From Kytococcus schroeteri (GTDB taxonomy: Bacteria; Actinomycetota; Actinomycetes; Actinomycetales; Dermatophilaceae): 31,098 bases of DNA. The stretch is from contig NZ_PKIZ01000019.1 in the NCBI RefSeq assembly GCF_002847825.1, positions 1 to 31,098 of the forward strand. The letters run 5' to 3'. Both the position numbers and the translations under genes were made by a program. Below are positions 23,374 to 31,098 of the stretch, in pieces; the first letter of the stretch is position 1, and each line of letters starts with the position of its first letter. The notes beneath the pieces were generated by a model. It searched no databases. It had not been told where the DNA came from and saw nothing but the letters and a program-made list of their open reading frames with translations.

Positions 23374-23778
23374 TCAGAGCCTCACCAGGGGCACGGTCAC
23401 GCACTCGCGGTGCGGCCCCGGTCCACTCCACCCGATCCCCGTGGCGGGGGCCTCGAAACCCGGCGCCTCCTGCAGCACGGTGCAGATGTCCGACGCGAGG
23501 TCACGCATCCGACCATGCACGACAGCAGCAGCGTCCAAGGGCGCCCGCCCTGGGTCAGTGACCGTTCGGGGGATCACGTTGGTCAGACCACACTCCGAGT
23601 AGCCGTACACCCCGGTCAGTCCGTGCCGCGTGTAGACGACCTGCAGGCAGTCCGCCAGCTCGTCGAGGCGGACGCGGAGGATGTCTATCTCCTCGGCCAG
23701 GTGCCGCTCGCGCACGAACGTCCGCAGGAACTCCAGCAGGACGTCGCGAGGGGTCAGCGGGCTAGCGTCACAGGCCAT
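23374..23778 (-). CDS. Hypothetical protein
   Basis: 134 aa, no family recognised. The N-terminal 55 residues look alpha-helical and amphipathic (PRDVLLEFLRTFVRERHL, EEIDILRVRLDELADC). The middle has a short Tyr/Gly/Thr-rich stretch, and the C-terminal third has no signal peptide or membrane helix. Third-codon GC appears lower than in its neighbours, which hints at more recent acquisition. The ATG at 23778 lies inside the end of the upstream small-membrane-protein gene (11-nt overlap), so the two are probably co-translated. It is convergent with the ATPase-like gene, 9 nt apart. Confidence 0.6.
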   Translation of the reverse strand: MACDASPLTPRDVLLEFLRTFVRERHLAEEIDILRVRLDELADCLQVVYTRHGLTGVYGYSECGLTNVIPRTVTDPGRAPLDAAAVVHGRMRDLASDICTVLQEAPGFEAPATGIGWSGPGPHRECVTVPLVRL

Positions 23779-24070
23779 CGCCGTCCTCGTCCTCCGCCGG
23801 CGGCTCCGCCCGGGAGATCACGCCCACCGCCCAGAGGACCGTGCCCCCGACGACCGCCGCCACCGACAGCACCAGCACCGCGTCACCCACCGGGCGCCAC
23901 CCGCCGTCGGCCAGGTCGAGCAGCGCGCAGACGAGCGCGACGACGGAGAAGGCGAGCAGCAGCCCCAGAGCCACCAAGCCGACCAACCACCAGGTGCGGC
24001 GCCCGCCGCCCCGGGGCGGGACGGCCCCCGGCACCACGGTCTCGTGTCCGTCCACGTCGGGGGTCTGCAC
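23768..24070 (-). CDS. Small two-helix membrane protein
   Basis: 100 aa starting at GTG 24070. Two hydrophobic helices (about residues 27-50 and 60-85) are separated by a short loop (DLADGGWRPVG). The N-terminal cytoplasmic-like segment is Pro/Gly/Arg-rich and the C-terminus is acidic (EPPAEDEDGDGL). No family is recognised. It starts 34 nt after the VOC-protein stop and overlaps the downstream hypothetical gene by 11 nt. A small membrane protein coupled to a small soluble protein may act together, but nothing in the sequence shows how. Confidence 0.6.
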   Translation of the reverse strand: MQTPDVDGHETVVPGAVPPRGGGRRTWWLVGLVALGLLLAFSVVALVCALLDLADGGWRPVGDAVLVLSVAAVVGGTVLWAVGVISRAEPPAEDEDGDGL

Positions 24071-24104
24071 GGTCTGCCCAGTCGAGTGCCGGGTGCGGGT
24101 CGGC

Positions 24105-24758
24105 TCAGATGGTCACCGGCCCGTTGGCCGTCTCGAAGGTCACCGACATCAGGCCCGGGGTGCCGTGCGGGGCCACGAAGTCGAACTCCACGTCCGGCTC
24201 CCAGTCGTCACGGTCCACGCCCGGCACACCGGAGAGACCCAGCCACTCGCGCACCCGGTCGGGGTCGCCCGCCAGCTGCAGGCGGGCCAGGCGCACGTCG
24301 GAGGCGCCGCGCTCGGAGGGGTGCAGCTGGCCCTCGTCCCAGCGCAGGAAGAAGGGCAGCTGCGGGTCGGCGATGAGCCCCTTCACGCCGATCTGGCGCC
24401 AGGTGAGCTCCGTGCCGTCGGGGCGGTGGCGGTTGCCCATCACCGAGTCGCGACCGAGGCGCTCCTCCACCGGGGCGAGGTCGTCCATGGCCACCACCCA
24501 GCCGAGCCAGCCACCGCCGGCCTCGCTGCGGGCCTTCACGGCCTGGCCGAAGGGCACCTTGTCGGTCACCGGGTGCTGCAGCGGCTCGACCACCTCGAGG
24601 AAGCGGCCACCGGTCAGCGGCAGCACCATGTTGCGGGTGCCGAAGCGCGGGTGGTGCCCGCCGTCGACGACCTCGATGCCGAGCGCCTCACCCAGACGGG
24701 CGGCGGTGGCGTCCAGGCCCTCGGGGCCGGCGGCGAAGGCGACGTGGTCGATGCGCAT
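24105..24758 (-). CDS. VOC-superfamily (glyoxalase-like) protein
   Basis: 217 aa. The start MRIDHVAFAAGPEGLDATAARLGEALG is the typical first beta-alpha unit of a vicinal-oxygen-chelate (glyoxalase-like) fold, with a potential metal-ligand His5. NMVLPLTGGRFLEVVEPL (with Glu) gives the paired strand, and a second, more diverged half follows (VRLARLQLAGDPDRVREWLG, then VEFDFVAPHGTPGL). It resembles the Glyoxalase_3-like proteins common in actinobacteria, whose substrates are mostly unknown. The ATG at 24758 has no SD. It lies 53 nt downstream of the trmH-like gene in the same direction. Confidence 0.8.
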   Translation of the reverse strand: MRIDHVAFAAGPEGLDATAARLGEALGIEVVDGGHHPRFGTRNMVLPLTGGRFLEVVEPLQHPVTDKVPFGQAVKARSEAGGGWLGWVVAMDDLAPVEERLGRDSVMGNRHRPDGTELTWRQIGVKGLIADPQLPFFLRWDEGQLHPSERGASDVRLARLQLAGDPDRVREWLGLSGVPGVDRDDWEPDVEFDFVAPHGTPGLMSVTFETANGPVTI

Positions 24759-24811
24759 GGCGACATGGTGCCACGCGGCAGTGGCGCACCCCACATCGCC
24801 CCGGGGGTTGG

Positions 24812-25621
24812 TCACGCGCCGCGCTGGCGCACCACCTCGAAGAGCACGATGGCCGCGCTCGTGGCGACGTTGAGCGAGTTGGCGCGCCCCACCATCGGGA
24901 TGCGCACGCGCACACCGGCGTCCATCGCCGCGTCCGTCAGGCCCGTCTTCTCGGCGCCCACGGCCACGGCCACCGGGCCGGTGCAGTCCACGTCGGTGTG
25001 CAGGCGCTCGGTGTGCGGGGTGGCCGCGAGCAGCTCCACGCCCCGCGCGCGCAGGAAGTCCAGCACCTCCGCGGTCGGCGCAGTGGCCACCGGCACGGAG
25101 AACACGGTGCCCTTGGAGCCGCGCACCACGTTGGGGTTGCCCCAGTCGGTCACCGGGTCGGCGGCGATGACGGCGTGCACCCCCGCCGCGTCGGCGGTAC
25201 GCAGGATGGCGCCCAGGTTGCCGGGCTTCTCCAGCCCCTCGGCCACCAGGTACAGCGCGGGACCCTCGGGCTCCGGCAGGTCGGCCAGGGCCACGCCGGG
25301 GGTGGGCACCACGGCCAGGAAGCCGTCCGGCCCCTCCCGGTAGGCGGCCTTCTCGAACACCGCCCGGCTCAGGGTCACGATGCCGGCGCCCCGCTCGGCG
25401 GCGGTGTCCACCACGTGCCGCTGGGCGGCCGGGTCGGCCATGAGCTCGTCGCACAGGTACAGCTCGCGGGGCCGCACGCCGGCCTCCAGGGCCAGCTCCA
25501 GCTCCTCGAAACCCTCCAGCAGGGTGCTGCCGGTCTGCTCGCGCACACGGCGGCGGCGCAGGTCGCGCAGCGCCTTGACGCGCGGGTTGGCCGGGCTCGT
25601 GATGTGCAGCGGTGCGGTCAT
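24812..25621 (-). CDS. TrmH/SpoU-family RNA 2'-O-methyltransferase
   Basis: 269 aa. An N-terminal substrate-binding-like domain (ITSPANPRVKALRDL, then LLEGFEELELALEAG) precedes the SPOUT catalytic domain. The three SpoU motifs are present: EGLEKPGNLGAILRTADAAG, then VAVGAEKTGLTD, then IPMVGRANSLNVATSAAIVL, which form the deep-trefoil-knot AdoMet site. The enzyme methylates ribose 2'-OH in tRNA or rRNA; the exact target cannot be read from sequence. Its ATG (25621-25619) shares one base with the stop of the HAD gene (TGATG), so it is translationally coupled in the serS operon. Confidence 0.9.
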   Translation of the reverse strand: MTAPLHITSPANPRVKALRDLRRRRVREQTGSTLLEGFEELELALEAGVRPRELYLCDELMADPAAQRHVVDTAAERGAGIVTLSRAVFEKAAYREGPDGFLAVVPTPGVALADLPEPEGPALYLVAEGLEKPGNLGAILRTADAAGVHAVIAADPVTDWGNPNVVRGSKGTVFSVPVATAPTAEVLDFLRARGVELLAATPHTERLHTDVDCTGPVAVAVGAEKTGLTDAAMDAGVRVRIPMVGRANSLNVATSAAIVLFEVVRQRGA

Positions 25622-26541
25622 CAGACGGGCCCCGGGGTGGCCGAGGCGTCGTGCTCCGTCGCCGCGTCCGGGGTCTGCCGCGCCACCACCGGCAGCGCGG
25701 CCTCCACGCCCTCCAGGGTGCGCAGCAGTTGTGCCAGGCCGTGCTCCTCGACGGTGCCGGTCACCTCGTCGGCGGCGGCCTTCACCTCGTCGGGGGCCTG
25801 CCCCATCGCCACGCCGCGGGCCGCCCAGTCGAGCATCTCCAGGTCGTTGCGCTGGTCGCCCACGGCCACGGTGTCGCACGGCTCCACACCCAGCGCGCGG
25901 CGCACCTGCTCCAGCCCGGACGCCTTGGACACGCCCTCGGGCGTGAGGTCCAGCCACGCCGTGTAGCCCACCGACCAGTTGACCCCGTGCAGGCCGATGC
26001 GGTCGAGCGCCTCGAGGAACTCCTCCTCGGTGCTGCCCGGGTCGTGGAAGGTCAGGCGCGTCACCGGCTCGGAGCCCAGCTCCTCCCAGGTGGCCAGGGT
26101 CAACTCGCCCTGCAGCGCCTCCTCGGGGAAGCCCTCGATGATGCGGTGCCCCACCCCGATGACCTCGGCGGCCACGTAGGCCCCCGGCAGGTGCTGGCGC
26201 AGCAGCTCCAGCGCCGGCGCGGGGTCGAAGGTGACCACCTCCAGCAGCTCGTAGCCCTCGTCGGCCGCCGGGTCGATGCGCAGCAGCACCGCCCCGTTGG
26301 AGCACACCAGGTAGGCGTCGCGCAGCCCCAGCTCACGGGCCAACGGCAGGGTGGCCCGCAGGGTGCGCCCGGTGGCGACGACCACGGTGTGCCCGGCCGC
26401 CGAGGTGGCACGCACGGCATCGCGTACCGGGGGGTGCAGCACGCTGGAGTAGTCGATGGTGGTGCCGTCCAGGTCCAGGCACACCATCTGCGGGCGGCTG
26501 GCCCGCCCCACCTCCGGCAGGTCCGCCGCGGCGCCGGTCAT
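25621..26541 (-). CDS. HAD-superfamily (Cof-type) phosphatase
   Basis: 306 aa. Motif [14 protein letters not shown], supplies the nucleophile Asp23 and Asp25; motif II is VVVATGRT and motif [15 protein letters not shown]. The cap between motifs II and III is of the C2 (Cof) type. Proteins of this group dephosphorylate sugar phosphates and other small phospho-metabolites. A HAD gene following serS is a common arrangement in actinobacteria, but the physiological substrate is not known to me. The ATG at 26541 overlaps the serS stop (ATGA). The last ~25 residues ([17 protein letters not shown] region) are a disordered tail. Confidence 0.88.
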   Translation of the reverse strand: MTGAAADLPEVGRASRPQMVCLDLDGTTIDYSSVLHPPVRDAVRATSAAGHTVVVATGRTLRATLPLARELGLRDAYLVCSNGAVLLRIDPAADEGYELLEVVTFDPAPALELLRQHLPGAYVAAEVIGVGHRIIEGFPEEALQGELTLATWEELGSEPVTRLTFHDPGSTEEEFLEALDRIGLHGVNWSVGYTAWLDLTPEGVSKASGLEQVRRALGVEPCDTVAVGDQRNDLEMLDWAARGVAMGQAPDEVKAAADEVTGTVEEHGLAQLLRTLEGVEAALPVVARQTPDAATEHDASATPGPV

Positions 26542-27818
26542 CGGGCGATCGGCTCGAGGACCTCGAGGCCCCCCAGGTAGGGCTGCATCGCGGCCGGCAC
26601 CCGCACGGAGCCGTCGGCCTGCTGGTGGTTCTCCAGGATGGCCACGAGCCAGCGCGTGGTGGCCAGCGTGCCGTTGAGGGTGGCCACCACCTGCGTGCCC
26701 TTGCCCCCCGCCACCCGCTCGCGGGTGCGCAGGCGCCGCGCCTGGAAGGTGGTGCAGTTGGAGGTGGACGTGAGCTCCCGGTAGGTGCCCTGGGTGGGCA
26801 CCCACGCCTCGCAGTCGAACTTGCGCGCGGCCGGGCCGCCCAGGTCACCGGCGGCCACGTCGATGACGCGGTAGGGCAGCTCCATCGCGCCCAGCATCTC
26901 CTGCTCCAGGGCCAGCAGCCTCTCGTGCTCGGCCTCGGCCTCCTCGGCGGTGCAGTAGACGAACATCTCCAGCTTGTTGAACTGGTGCACGCGGATGATG
27001 CCGCGGGTGTCCTTGCCGTGGCTGCCGGCCTCGCGGCGGTAGCAGGTGGACCAGCCGGCGTAGCGGCGCGCGCCGCCCGAGAGGTCGAGGATCTCGTCGG
27101 CGTGGTAGCCGGCCAGGGCCACCTCGGAGGTGCCGGTGAGGTACTGGTCGTCGTCGCGCAGGCGGTAGACCTCGTCTTCGTGGGCGTCGATGAAGCCCGC
27201 GCCGGCCATGACGTCGGTGTTCACCAGGGTGGGGGTGATCATCGGCGTGAAGCCGTGCTTCAGCGCCAGGTCGAGGGCCATGTTCATCATGGCGATCTCG
27301 AGGCGCGCCCCGATGCCGGTGAGGAAGTAGAAGCGCGCACCGGAGACCTTGGCGCCGCGCTCCATGTCGATGGCGCCGAGCAGCTCGCCGAGCTCGAGGT
27401 GGTCGCGGGGCTCGAAGCCCTCCGCGGCGAAGTCGCGCGGGGTGCCGACGGTCTGCAGGGTGTCGAAGTCGTCCTCGCCGCCGGCGGGCACCTGCGGCTT
27501 GACGATGTTGCCGATGCTGCGCAGCAGGCGCTGGGCCTCGGCGGCCAGCTCGTTCGCCTCGGCCTCCAGGGCCTTCACGCGGGCGGCCATCTCCTTGCCC
27601 TGCGCGGCCAGCTCGGCCTTCTGCTCCGCGGGCGCCTGGGCGATCTGCTTGCCGAAGACCTTCTGCTCGGCCCGCAGCGCCTCGAACTCGGCCTGCTTGG
27701 AGCGGGATCGCGCCTCCACCTCCAGGACGCGGTCCACCACGGACTCGTCCTCACCTCGGGTGCGCTGGCTGGCGCGCACGACGTCGGGGTTCTCGCGGAG
27801 CTCTCGGATGTCGATCAC
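26538..27818 (-). CDS. serS: Seryl-tRNA synthetase
   Basis: A 426-aa class II aminoacyl-tRNA synthetase that charges tRNA-Ser (and tRNA-Sec where present). The N-terminal long antiparallel coiled coil that grips the variable arm of tRNA-Ser is seen at about residues 28-100 (Glu/Ala/Lys/Arg-rich). The catalytic domain has the TxE loop [10 protein letters not shown], motif 2 ([15 protein letters not shown]) and motif 3 ([18 protein letters not shown]). The start is GTG at 27818 with a TAGTCT -10-like box 7 nt upstream and no SD, so the transcript may be leaderless. It is first of a coupled serS-HAD-trmH operon. Confidence 0.97.
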   Translation of the reverse strand: MIDIRELRENPDVVRASQRTRGEDESVVDRVLEVEARSRSKQAEFEALRAEQKVFGKQIAQAPAEQKAELAAQGKEMAARVKALEAEANELAAEAQRLLRSIGNIVKPQVPAGGEDDFDTLQTVGTPRDFAAEGFEPRDHLELGELLGAIDMERGAKVSGARFYFLTGIGARLEIAMMNMALDLALKHGFTPMITPTLVNTDVMAGAGFIDAHEDEVYRLRDDDQYLTGTSEVALAGYHADEILDLSGGARRYAGWSTCYRREAGSHGKDTRGIIRVHQFNKLEMFVYCTAEEAEAEHERLLALEQEMLGAMELPYRVIDVAAGDLGGPAARKFDCEAWVPTQGTYRELTSTSNCTTFQARRLRTRERVAGGKGTQVVATLNGTLATTRWLVAILENHQQADGSVRVPAAMQPYLGGLEVLEPIAR

Positions 27819-27825
27819 GATCCCA

Positions 27826-27831
27826 AGACTA
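27826..27831 (-). promoter_or_regulatory. -10-like box, leaderless serS start
   Basis: On the minus strand TAGTCT ends 7 nt before the serS GTG, placing the expected transcription start on the start codon itself. No convincing -35 is visible. This fits the TANNNT pattern of actinobacterial leaderless genes. Confidence 0.4.
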
Positions 27832-27895
27832 CGAGACCGCCACGGCGTACCGTGGGCACCCGCGAGCAGCGCACCCGACGCACCAGGAGGTCACC

Positions 27896-28930
27896 GTGAG
27901 CAGGACCCCCACCCCCACGGAACCGTCCACCCCCGCCGGGCGCGACGGCACCGGCCGACGCCGCGTCGGGTTCGTCATCAACCCGATCAAGTTCGACGAC
28001 CTCCGGGCCGTGCGTGAGGAGGCCGACACCGTCTGCCACATCCTCGGCTGGGACGCCCCGCTGTGGCGCGAGACCACCGAGGAGGACCCCGGCGCCGGCC
28101 AGGCCCGCGAGCTGCTCGAGGCCGGCTGCGACCTCGTCGTGCCCATCGGCGGCGACGGCACCGTGCGCACCGTGGCCAGCCAGCTGGTGGGCACCGAGGT
28201 GCCCCTGGGCCTGGTGCCCGGCGGCACCGGCAACCTGCTGGTGCGCAACCTGGACCTGCCCTTCCTCTCCCGCCGGCAGGCCCTGCGCATCGCGCTCACC
28301 GGCGACGAGCGCCGCATCGACGTGGGGCAGGTGCGCTGGTGGGACACCGACGGCGGGGTGCACGAGGACGTCTTCCTGGTGATGGCCGGCGTGGGCATGG
28401 ACGCCGACGTCATGGAGACCACCGACGACGACGTGAAGAAGCGCATGGGCTGGCTGGCCTACCTGGCCTCCGCGGTGCGCCACGGTGGCGACAAGCCCGT
28501 GCCCGCCCGGTTCCGCGTGGACGACTCCGAGCCCGTGTCCGCCAAGGTGCGCAGCGTGGTGTTCGGCAACGTGGGCAAGCTGCAGGGCGGGGTGGCCGTG
28601 CTGCCGGAGGCCCGCATCGACGACGGGCAGCTGGACACCTTCGTGGTCTCCCCGCGCGGCGTCACCGGCTGGGCCGGCGTGGTGGCCGCGGTGGCCACGC
28701 GGGGGCGCCTGGGCGGGGAGAACGCCGGCTACTGGCAGAGCAGCACCATCGACGTGGAGCTGGGCGAGCCCACCCGCGCCCAGCTGGACGGCGACGGCAT
28801 CGGGCACGTGACCCGCATCGCCGGGCGGATCCTCCCCGGGGCGCTCATCGTGCGGGTGCGCGGCAAGGGCGCCACCTCCTGGCGCAGCACGCGCTCGGAC
28901 CACGCGGAGGGATGGCTGCTCGGCGGCTGA
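27896..28930 (+). CDS. Diacylglycerol kinase-family lipid kinase
   Basis: A 344-aa cytoplasmic or membrane-associated lipid kinase. It has the DAGK catalytic signature VVPIGGDGTVRTVASQL (Gly85-Gly86-Asp87-Gly88-Thr89), then VPLGLVPGGTGNLLVRNL, both nucleotide-binding motifs of the DgkB/YegS/LCB5 superfamily. VAVLPEARIDDGQLDTFVVSP and a final QLDGDGIGHV (usually QxDGE) complete the C-terminal beta-sandwich. Members phosphorylate diacylglycerol, sphingoid bases or related lipids; the substrate here is unknown. The GTG at 27896 has a perfect AGGAGG (27885-27890) 5 nt upstream, the best SD in the window. Divergent from serS across 77 bp. Confidence 0.9.
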   Translation: MSRTPTPTEPSTPAGRDGTGRRRVGFVINPIKFDDLRAVREEADTVCHILGWDAPLWRETTEEDPGAGQARELLEAGCDLVVPIGGDGTVRTVASQLVGTEVPLGLVPGGTGNLLVRNLDLPFLSRRQALRIALTGDERRIDVGQVRWWDTDGGVHEDVFLVMAGVGMDADVMETTDDDVKKRMGWLAYLASAVRHGGDKPVPARFRVDDSEPVSAKVRSVVFGNVGKLQGGVAVLPEARIDDGQLDTFVVSPRGVTGWAGVVAAVATRGRLGGENAGYWQSSTIDVELGEPTRAQLDGDGIGHVTRIAGRILPGALIVRVRGKGATSWRSTRSDHAEGWLLGG

Positions 28931-29012
28931 GGGCGCGCCCCCTCCCGGCAGTGCCCCCGCCTGCTCCCGCCCCGGCCACGCCTCCGGGTCTCCCCGTCAG
29001 CGGGTCTCGGCG

Positions 29013-30197
29013 TCAGCGGCGGGCCTGACGCAGCGGCCGCACCGCCTCGGTGGCCGGCGACTCCGCCTCCAGCCCGCGGGCGGCGGCCACGGCCTGCGCC
29101 TCCTCGTCGGTGAGCGCGGTGGTGCCGCGGCCCTCGGTGACCGACTTGGCGTAGGTCTGCGAGTGGGCACGGCCGTTGAGGCTGGTGATGACCAGGCCGT
29201 CGCCCACGCCGTCGAGCAGCGCCACCGAGAAGGACATGCGGCCCCCCATGTCGCCGAAGGCGTCGTAGCGCACCAGGGCCACCTCGGTGAGGGCGGAGGT
29301 GGTGGAGTGCTCGAGGCGCTTGAGGCGCTGGTCGAGATTGTCGGCGTTGCCCGAGAGCTGTCGCAGGGCCTGGTCGAGACCCTCGGTGCGCTCGGTGATC
29401 TGGCTGGCACCCCCCTCGAGGCGCTCGACGCGGGCGCCGTGCTCCTCCATCGAGCCGCCGAGGGCCCCCAGGCGCTCGTCCACGGCGGTCACGCGCGTGC
29501 CGTGCTCGGAGGTGGTGCGCTCCAGCTGGTCCACGATGTCGGCCACGCCCCCCAGGCCGCGGTCGAGCGTGTCCAGGCGGGACCGGTCGGCGGTCTGCTC
29601 CTCGCCGAGGGCGGCGCGGCGGGCCTCCAGCTGCTCCACCTCGGCGGACAGCTCGGCCAGGCGCTCGTGCACCTCGGCCACGGTGCGCCCCACGCGCTCG
29701 TCCAGGTCCGAGACCTTGCCGTCCACGCGCTTCTCCATGGCCTCCACGGAGGCGGTCATGCGCTGCAGGTTCTGCGTGGCGTCGCTGTGCACCCGCTTGA
29801 TGGACCGCGTGTCCGTGGACGCCTGCTGCTGCACCTTGCCGAAGCCCTCGCTGACCCCCTTCATCTCGCCCTTGAGGCGCTCCACCTCAGCACGCATGGC
29901 GGACAGGGACTTCTCTTGGCGGGAGGCGGCGCGGTCCAGGGCGCGCTTCAGGGTCACGGAGTCCACTCCGGTGCGCACGGCCGGCGCGGTGTAGCGGCGC
30001 GCCTGGCCCTGGCGGCTCGACATCGACCGGCGCTGGGAGCCCCCGCCGCCGGTGGCGCCGGCCAGCACACGGGCCGAGATGAAGCGGTGCCGGCGCAGCG
30101 AGCTGACCTGCACGGCCAGCCACAGTCCGACGAGCAGGGCGAGCACCGCGCACACGACGGCGGCGATCAGCAGGGAACTCTGGACGGGCTCTGGCAC
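29013..30197 (-). CDS. DUF4446-domain membrane protein with long coiled coil
   Basis: 394 aa. One hydrophobic helix at about residues 6-29 (SSLLIAAVVCAVLALLVG) is followed by a basic Gly/Ser/Arg patch (to about 75). A long Glu/Lys/Arg/Leu-rich coiled coil (about 80-315) follows, with regular heptad-like spacing. The C-terminal part matches the DUF4446 domain, with EVALVRYDAFGDMGG, then MSFSVALLDG and DGLVITSLNGRAHSQTYAK. Usual DUF4446 proteins are ~160-170 aa with a short linker, so the ~240-residue coil is a large expansion. Function unknown. The GTG at 30197 is chosen because a TATCCT box lies 6 nt upstream; GTG 30203 is an alternative. Confidence 0.85.
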   Translation of the reverse strand: MPEPVQSSLLIAAVVCAVLALLVGLWLAVQVSSLRRHRFISARVLAGATGGGGSQRRSMSSRQGQARRYTAPAVRTGVDSVTLKRALDRAASRQEKSLSAMRAEVERLKGEMKGVSEGFGKVQQQASTDTRSIKRVHSDATQNLQRMTASVEAMEKRVDGKVSDLDERVGRTVAEVHERLAELSAEVEQLEARRAALGEEQTADRSRLDTLDRGLGGVADIVDQLERTTSEHGTRVTAVDERLGALGGSMEEHGARVERLEGGASQITERTEGLDQALRQLSGNADNLDQRLKRLEHSTTSALTEVALVRYDAFGDMGGRMSFSVALLDGVGDGLVITSLNGRAHSQTYAKSVTEGRGTTALTDEEAQAVAAARGLEAESPATEAVRPLRQARR

Positions 30198-30203
30198 CCG
30201 CAC

Positions 30204-30209
30204 AGGATA
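30204..30209 (-). promoter_or_regulatory. -10-like box, leaderless DUF4446 start
   Basis: TATCCT on the minus strand lies 6 nt before GTG 30197, with no SD in between. This suggests a leaderless transcript and argues for GTG 30197 over GTG 30203. Confidence 0.35.
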
Positions 30210-30271
30210 CGCAGGTGGCCCCGCCGCAGCAGGTGCGCCGGGATGTCGGTGCGTCCGGGCACCATGGGGGC

Positions 30272-30712
30272 ATGAGCACCCCCCGCTTCCCCGTGGCCGC
30301 CTTCCTCGAGTCCGACGAACCCCTGGCCGTGGTGCCCCTGGCCGAGGCCGAGGAGGCTGCCGCCGGCGCCCGCATCGCCGACTGGGCGGTGGCGCTGGGC
30401 GCGAGCCCCGACGGCAGCTCCGTGCGCACCCTGCAGGCCGGCCTGGCCGAGAGCCTCGACCTGCCCGGCAACGCTGCCACCAACCTGGACGCGCTGGCCG
30501 ACACGCTGCGCGACCTGCCCGACCGCGCCGAGGGAGGGGCCGGGACCCTGCTGGTCTGGACGCCCGCCGAGGGGCTGGGGCTCGAGGACGACGGGCTGGG
30601 CACTCTGCTGCAGCTGCTGCTCGATGTGGTGGACGACATAGGGCGGGCGCGTCTCGCCGTGCTGGTGGCCAGCGACACCGTGGCCCGCCAGATCGAGGAG
30701 GACGAGGCGTGA
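30272..30712 (+). CDS. Barstar-like ribonuclease inhibitor
   Basis: A 146-aa acidic cytoplasmic protein. The segment LAESLDLPGNAATNLDALADTLRDLP matches the barstar fold core (helix, then W/Y-rich loop and N-[LW]-D-A-L helix), with LLQLLLDVVDDIG as the final helix. Barstar proteins bind the active site of barnase-type RNases with very high affinity, using acidic residues. The gene directly overlaps, by GTGA, the start of a guanyl-specific RNase gene, which strongly supports the call. The inhibitor comes first, so it would be made before the enzyme. The ATG at 30272 is preceded by a G-rich stretch (GGGGG) at very short spacing. Confidence 0.85.
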   Translation: MSTPRFPVAAFLESDEPLAVVPLAEAEEAAAGARIADWAVALGASPDGSSVRTLQAGLAESLDLPGNAATNLDALADTLRDLPDRAEGGAGTLLVWTPAEGLGLEDDGLGTLLQLLLDVVDDIGRARLAVLVASDTVARQIEEDEA

Positions 30713-31098
30713 GCCCCCGCATCGGGCCGGGCGGGGTGAGCCACGGCGCGCCGCGGGGACGCGGGCGCTCGCGGCTGCTGCTGCGGTTGGTCTTCCTGCT
30801 GGCCATGGCCGCTGCCGTCGTCTGGGGCGGTGGTGGGCTGTTCGGCCGGTCCGGTGACGGAGGTGGATCGGGCGAGGACGGCCACCCGAAGCCTCCCCCG
30901 GCCACCGGGTCGGACGGGTCCAGCTCGGCCGACCCGCGGCCGCGGGGACCGGCCAGCAGCACCGCCGGGGCCCCGGGCGCGAGCGGCCTGCCCCGGTGCG
31001 TCGAGGGCGAGCTGACCGCCGAGGCGCACGACGTCATCGAGACCATCACCGACGGCGGGGAGTTCGAGTACCCCGGCAAGGACGGCAGCACCTTCGGC
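30709..31098 (+). CDS. Secreted/anchored guanyl-specific RNase (barnase/RNase Sa family), 3'-truncated by window
   Basis: The visible 130 codons begin at GTG 30709 overlapping the barstar stop. A basic N-terminus (RGRGRSR) and one hydrophobic helix (LLLRLVFLLAMAAAVVW) form a signal anchor, followed by a Gly/Ser/Pro/Asp-rich linker of about 55 residues. From about residue 92 the sequence (CVEGELTAEAHDVIETI, then DGGEFEYPGKDGSTFG) aligns with the start of Streptomyces RNase Sa (LPPEA..TL..I...GPFPY..DG..F). The catalytic Glu and His lie beyond the window. Function if intact: extracellular cleavage of RNA after guanosine. Confidence 0.8.
   Translation, partial: MSPRIGPGGVSHGAPRGRGRSRLLLRLVFLLAMAAAVVWGGGGLFGRSGDGGGSGEDGHPKPPPATGSDGSSSADPRPRGPASSTAGAPGASGLPRCVEGELTAEAHDVIETITDGGEFEYPGKDGSTFG

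Noticed and set aside
28931..28946. GGGCGCGCCC palindrome after the DAG-kinase gene as a terminator.
   Set aside because: The stem is only about 5 bp with a GC-rich loop and no tail; not distinguishable from background at this base composition.

Overview
The window is very GC-rich, densely packed bacterial DNA, almost certainly from an actinomycete and most likely a member of the Micrococcales. The signs are strong G/C bias at third codon positions, frequent GTG starts, ATGA/GTGA stop-start overlaps, several starts without a Shine-Dalgarno but with a TANNNT box 6-9 nt upstream, a DUF222/HNH gene, a fused CydDC, and a BlaI/M56 pair. I cannot name the genus from sequence alone. I saw no rRNA, tRNA, CRISPR array, transposase or prophage gene.

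Layout. (1) 1-2441: a DUF6318-like lipoprotein (minus) whose 3' end runs into a 13-mer identical to the Illumina adapter stem (65-77), then a divergent DUF222/HNH protein with a clear promoter and an overlapping inverted repeat. (2) 2588-8624: a partial phenylacetate catabolic cluster, with paaN on the minus strand divergent from paaH-paaI and then paaK. Between paaI and paaK lie two abutting relics, the 3' part of efeO and an internal piece of efeB. The ring-epoxidising oxygenase genes (paaABCDE) are not in the window. (3) 8662-16236: cytochrome bd oxidase genes cydA and cydB and a fused cydDC exporter, followed on the same strand by a BlaI-type repressor and an M56 membrane metallopeptidase. 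Inverted repeats with related CTACG arms lie before cydA, blaI and the peptidase gene, the last being a perfect 40-bp palindrome touching the start codon. (4) 16359-19199: a very acidic membrane-anchored protein and purB.

(5) 19212-21216 (minus): bioY-bioM-bioN, an ECF-type biotin importer. (6) 21328-23364: an intact 678-aa protein with a P1B-type ATPase fold in which every hallmark motif is substituted, the most unusual gene here. (7) 23374-27818 (minus): a run transcribed serS, HAD phosphatase, TrmH-type methyltransferase, VOC protein, small membrane protein and a hypothetical protein, with the first three genes overlapping. (8) 27896-31098: a diacylglycerol-kinase-family protein, a coiled-coil DUF4446 membrane protein (minus), and a barstar-like inhibitor overlapping the start of a guanyl-specific RNase gene cut by the window end.

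The main functional themes are aromatic-acid catabolism, an alternative terminal oxidase that may be under BlaI/M56 control, biotin uptake, and housekeeping. All family assignments were made by reading translated motifs, with no database search.
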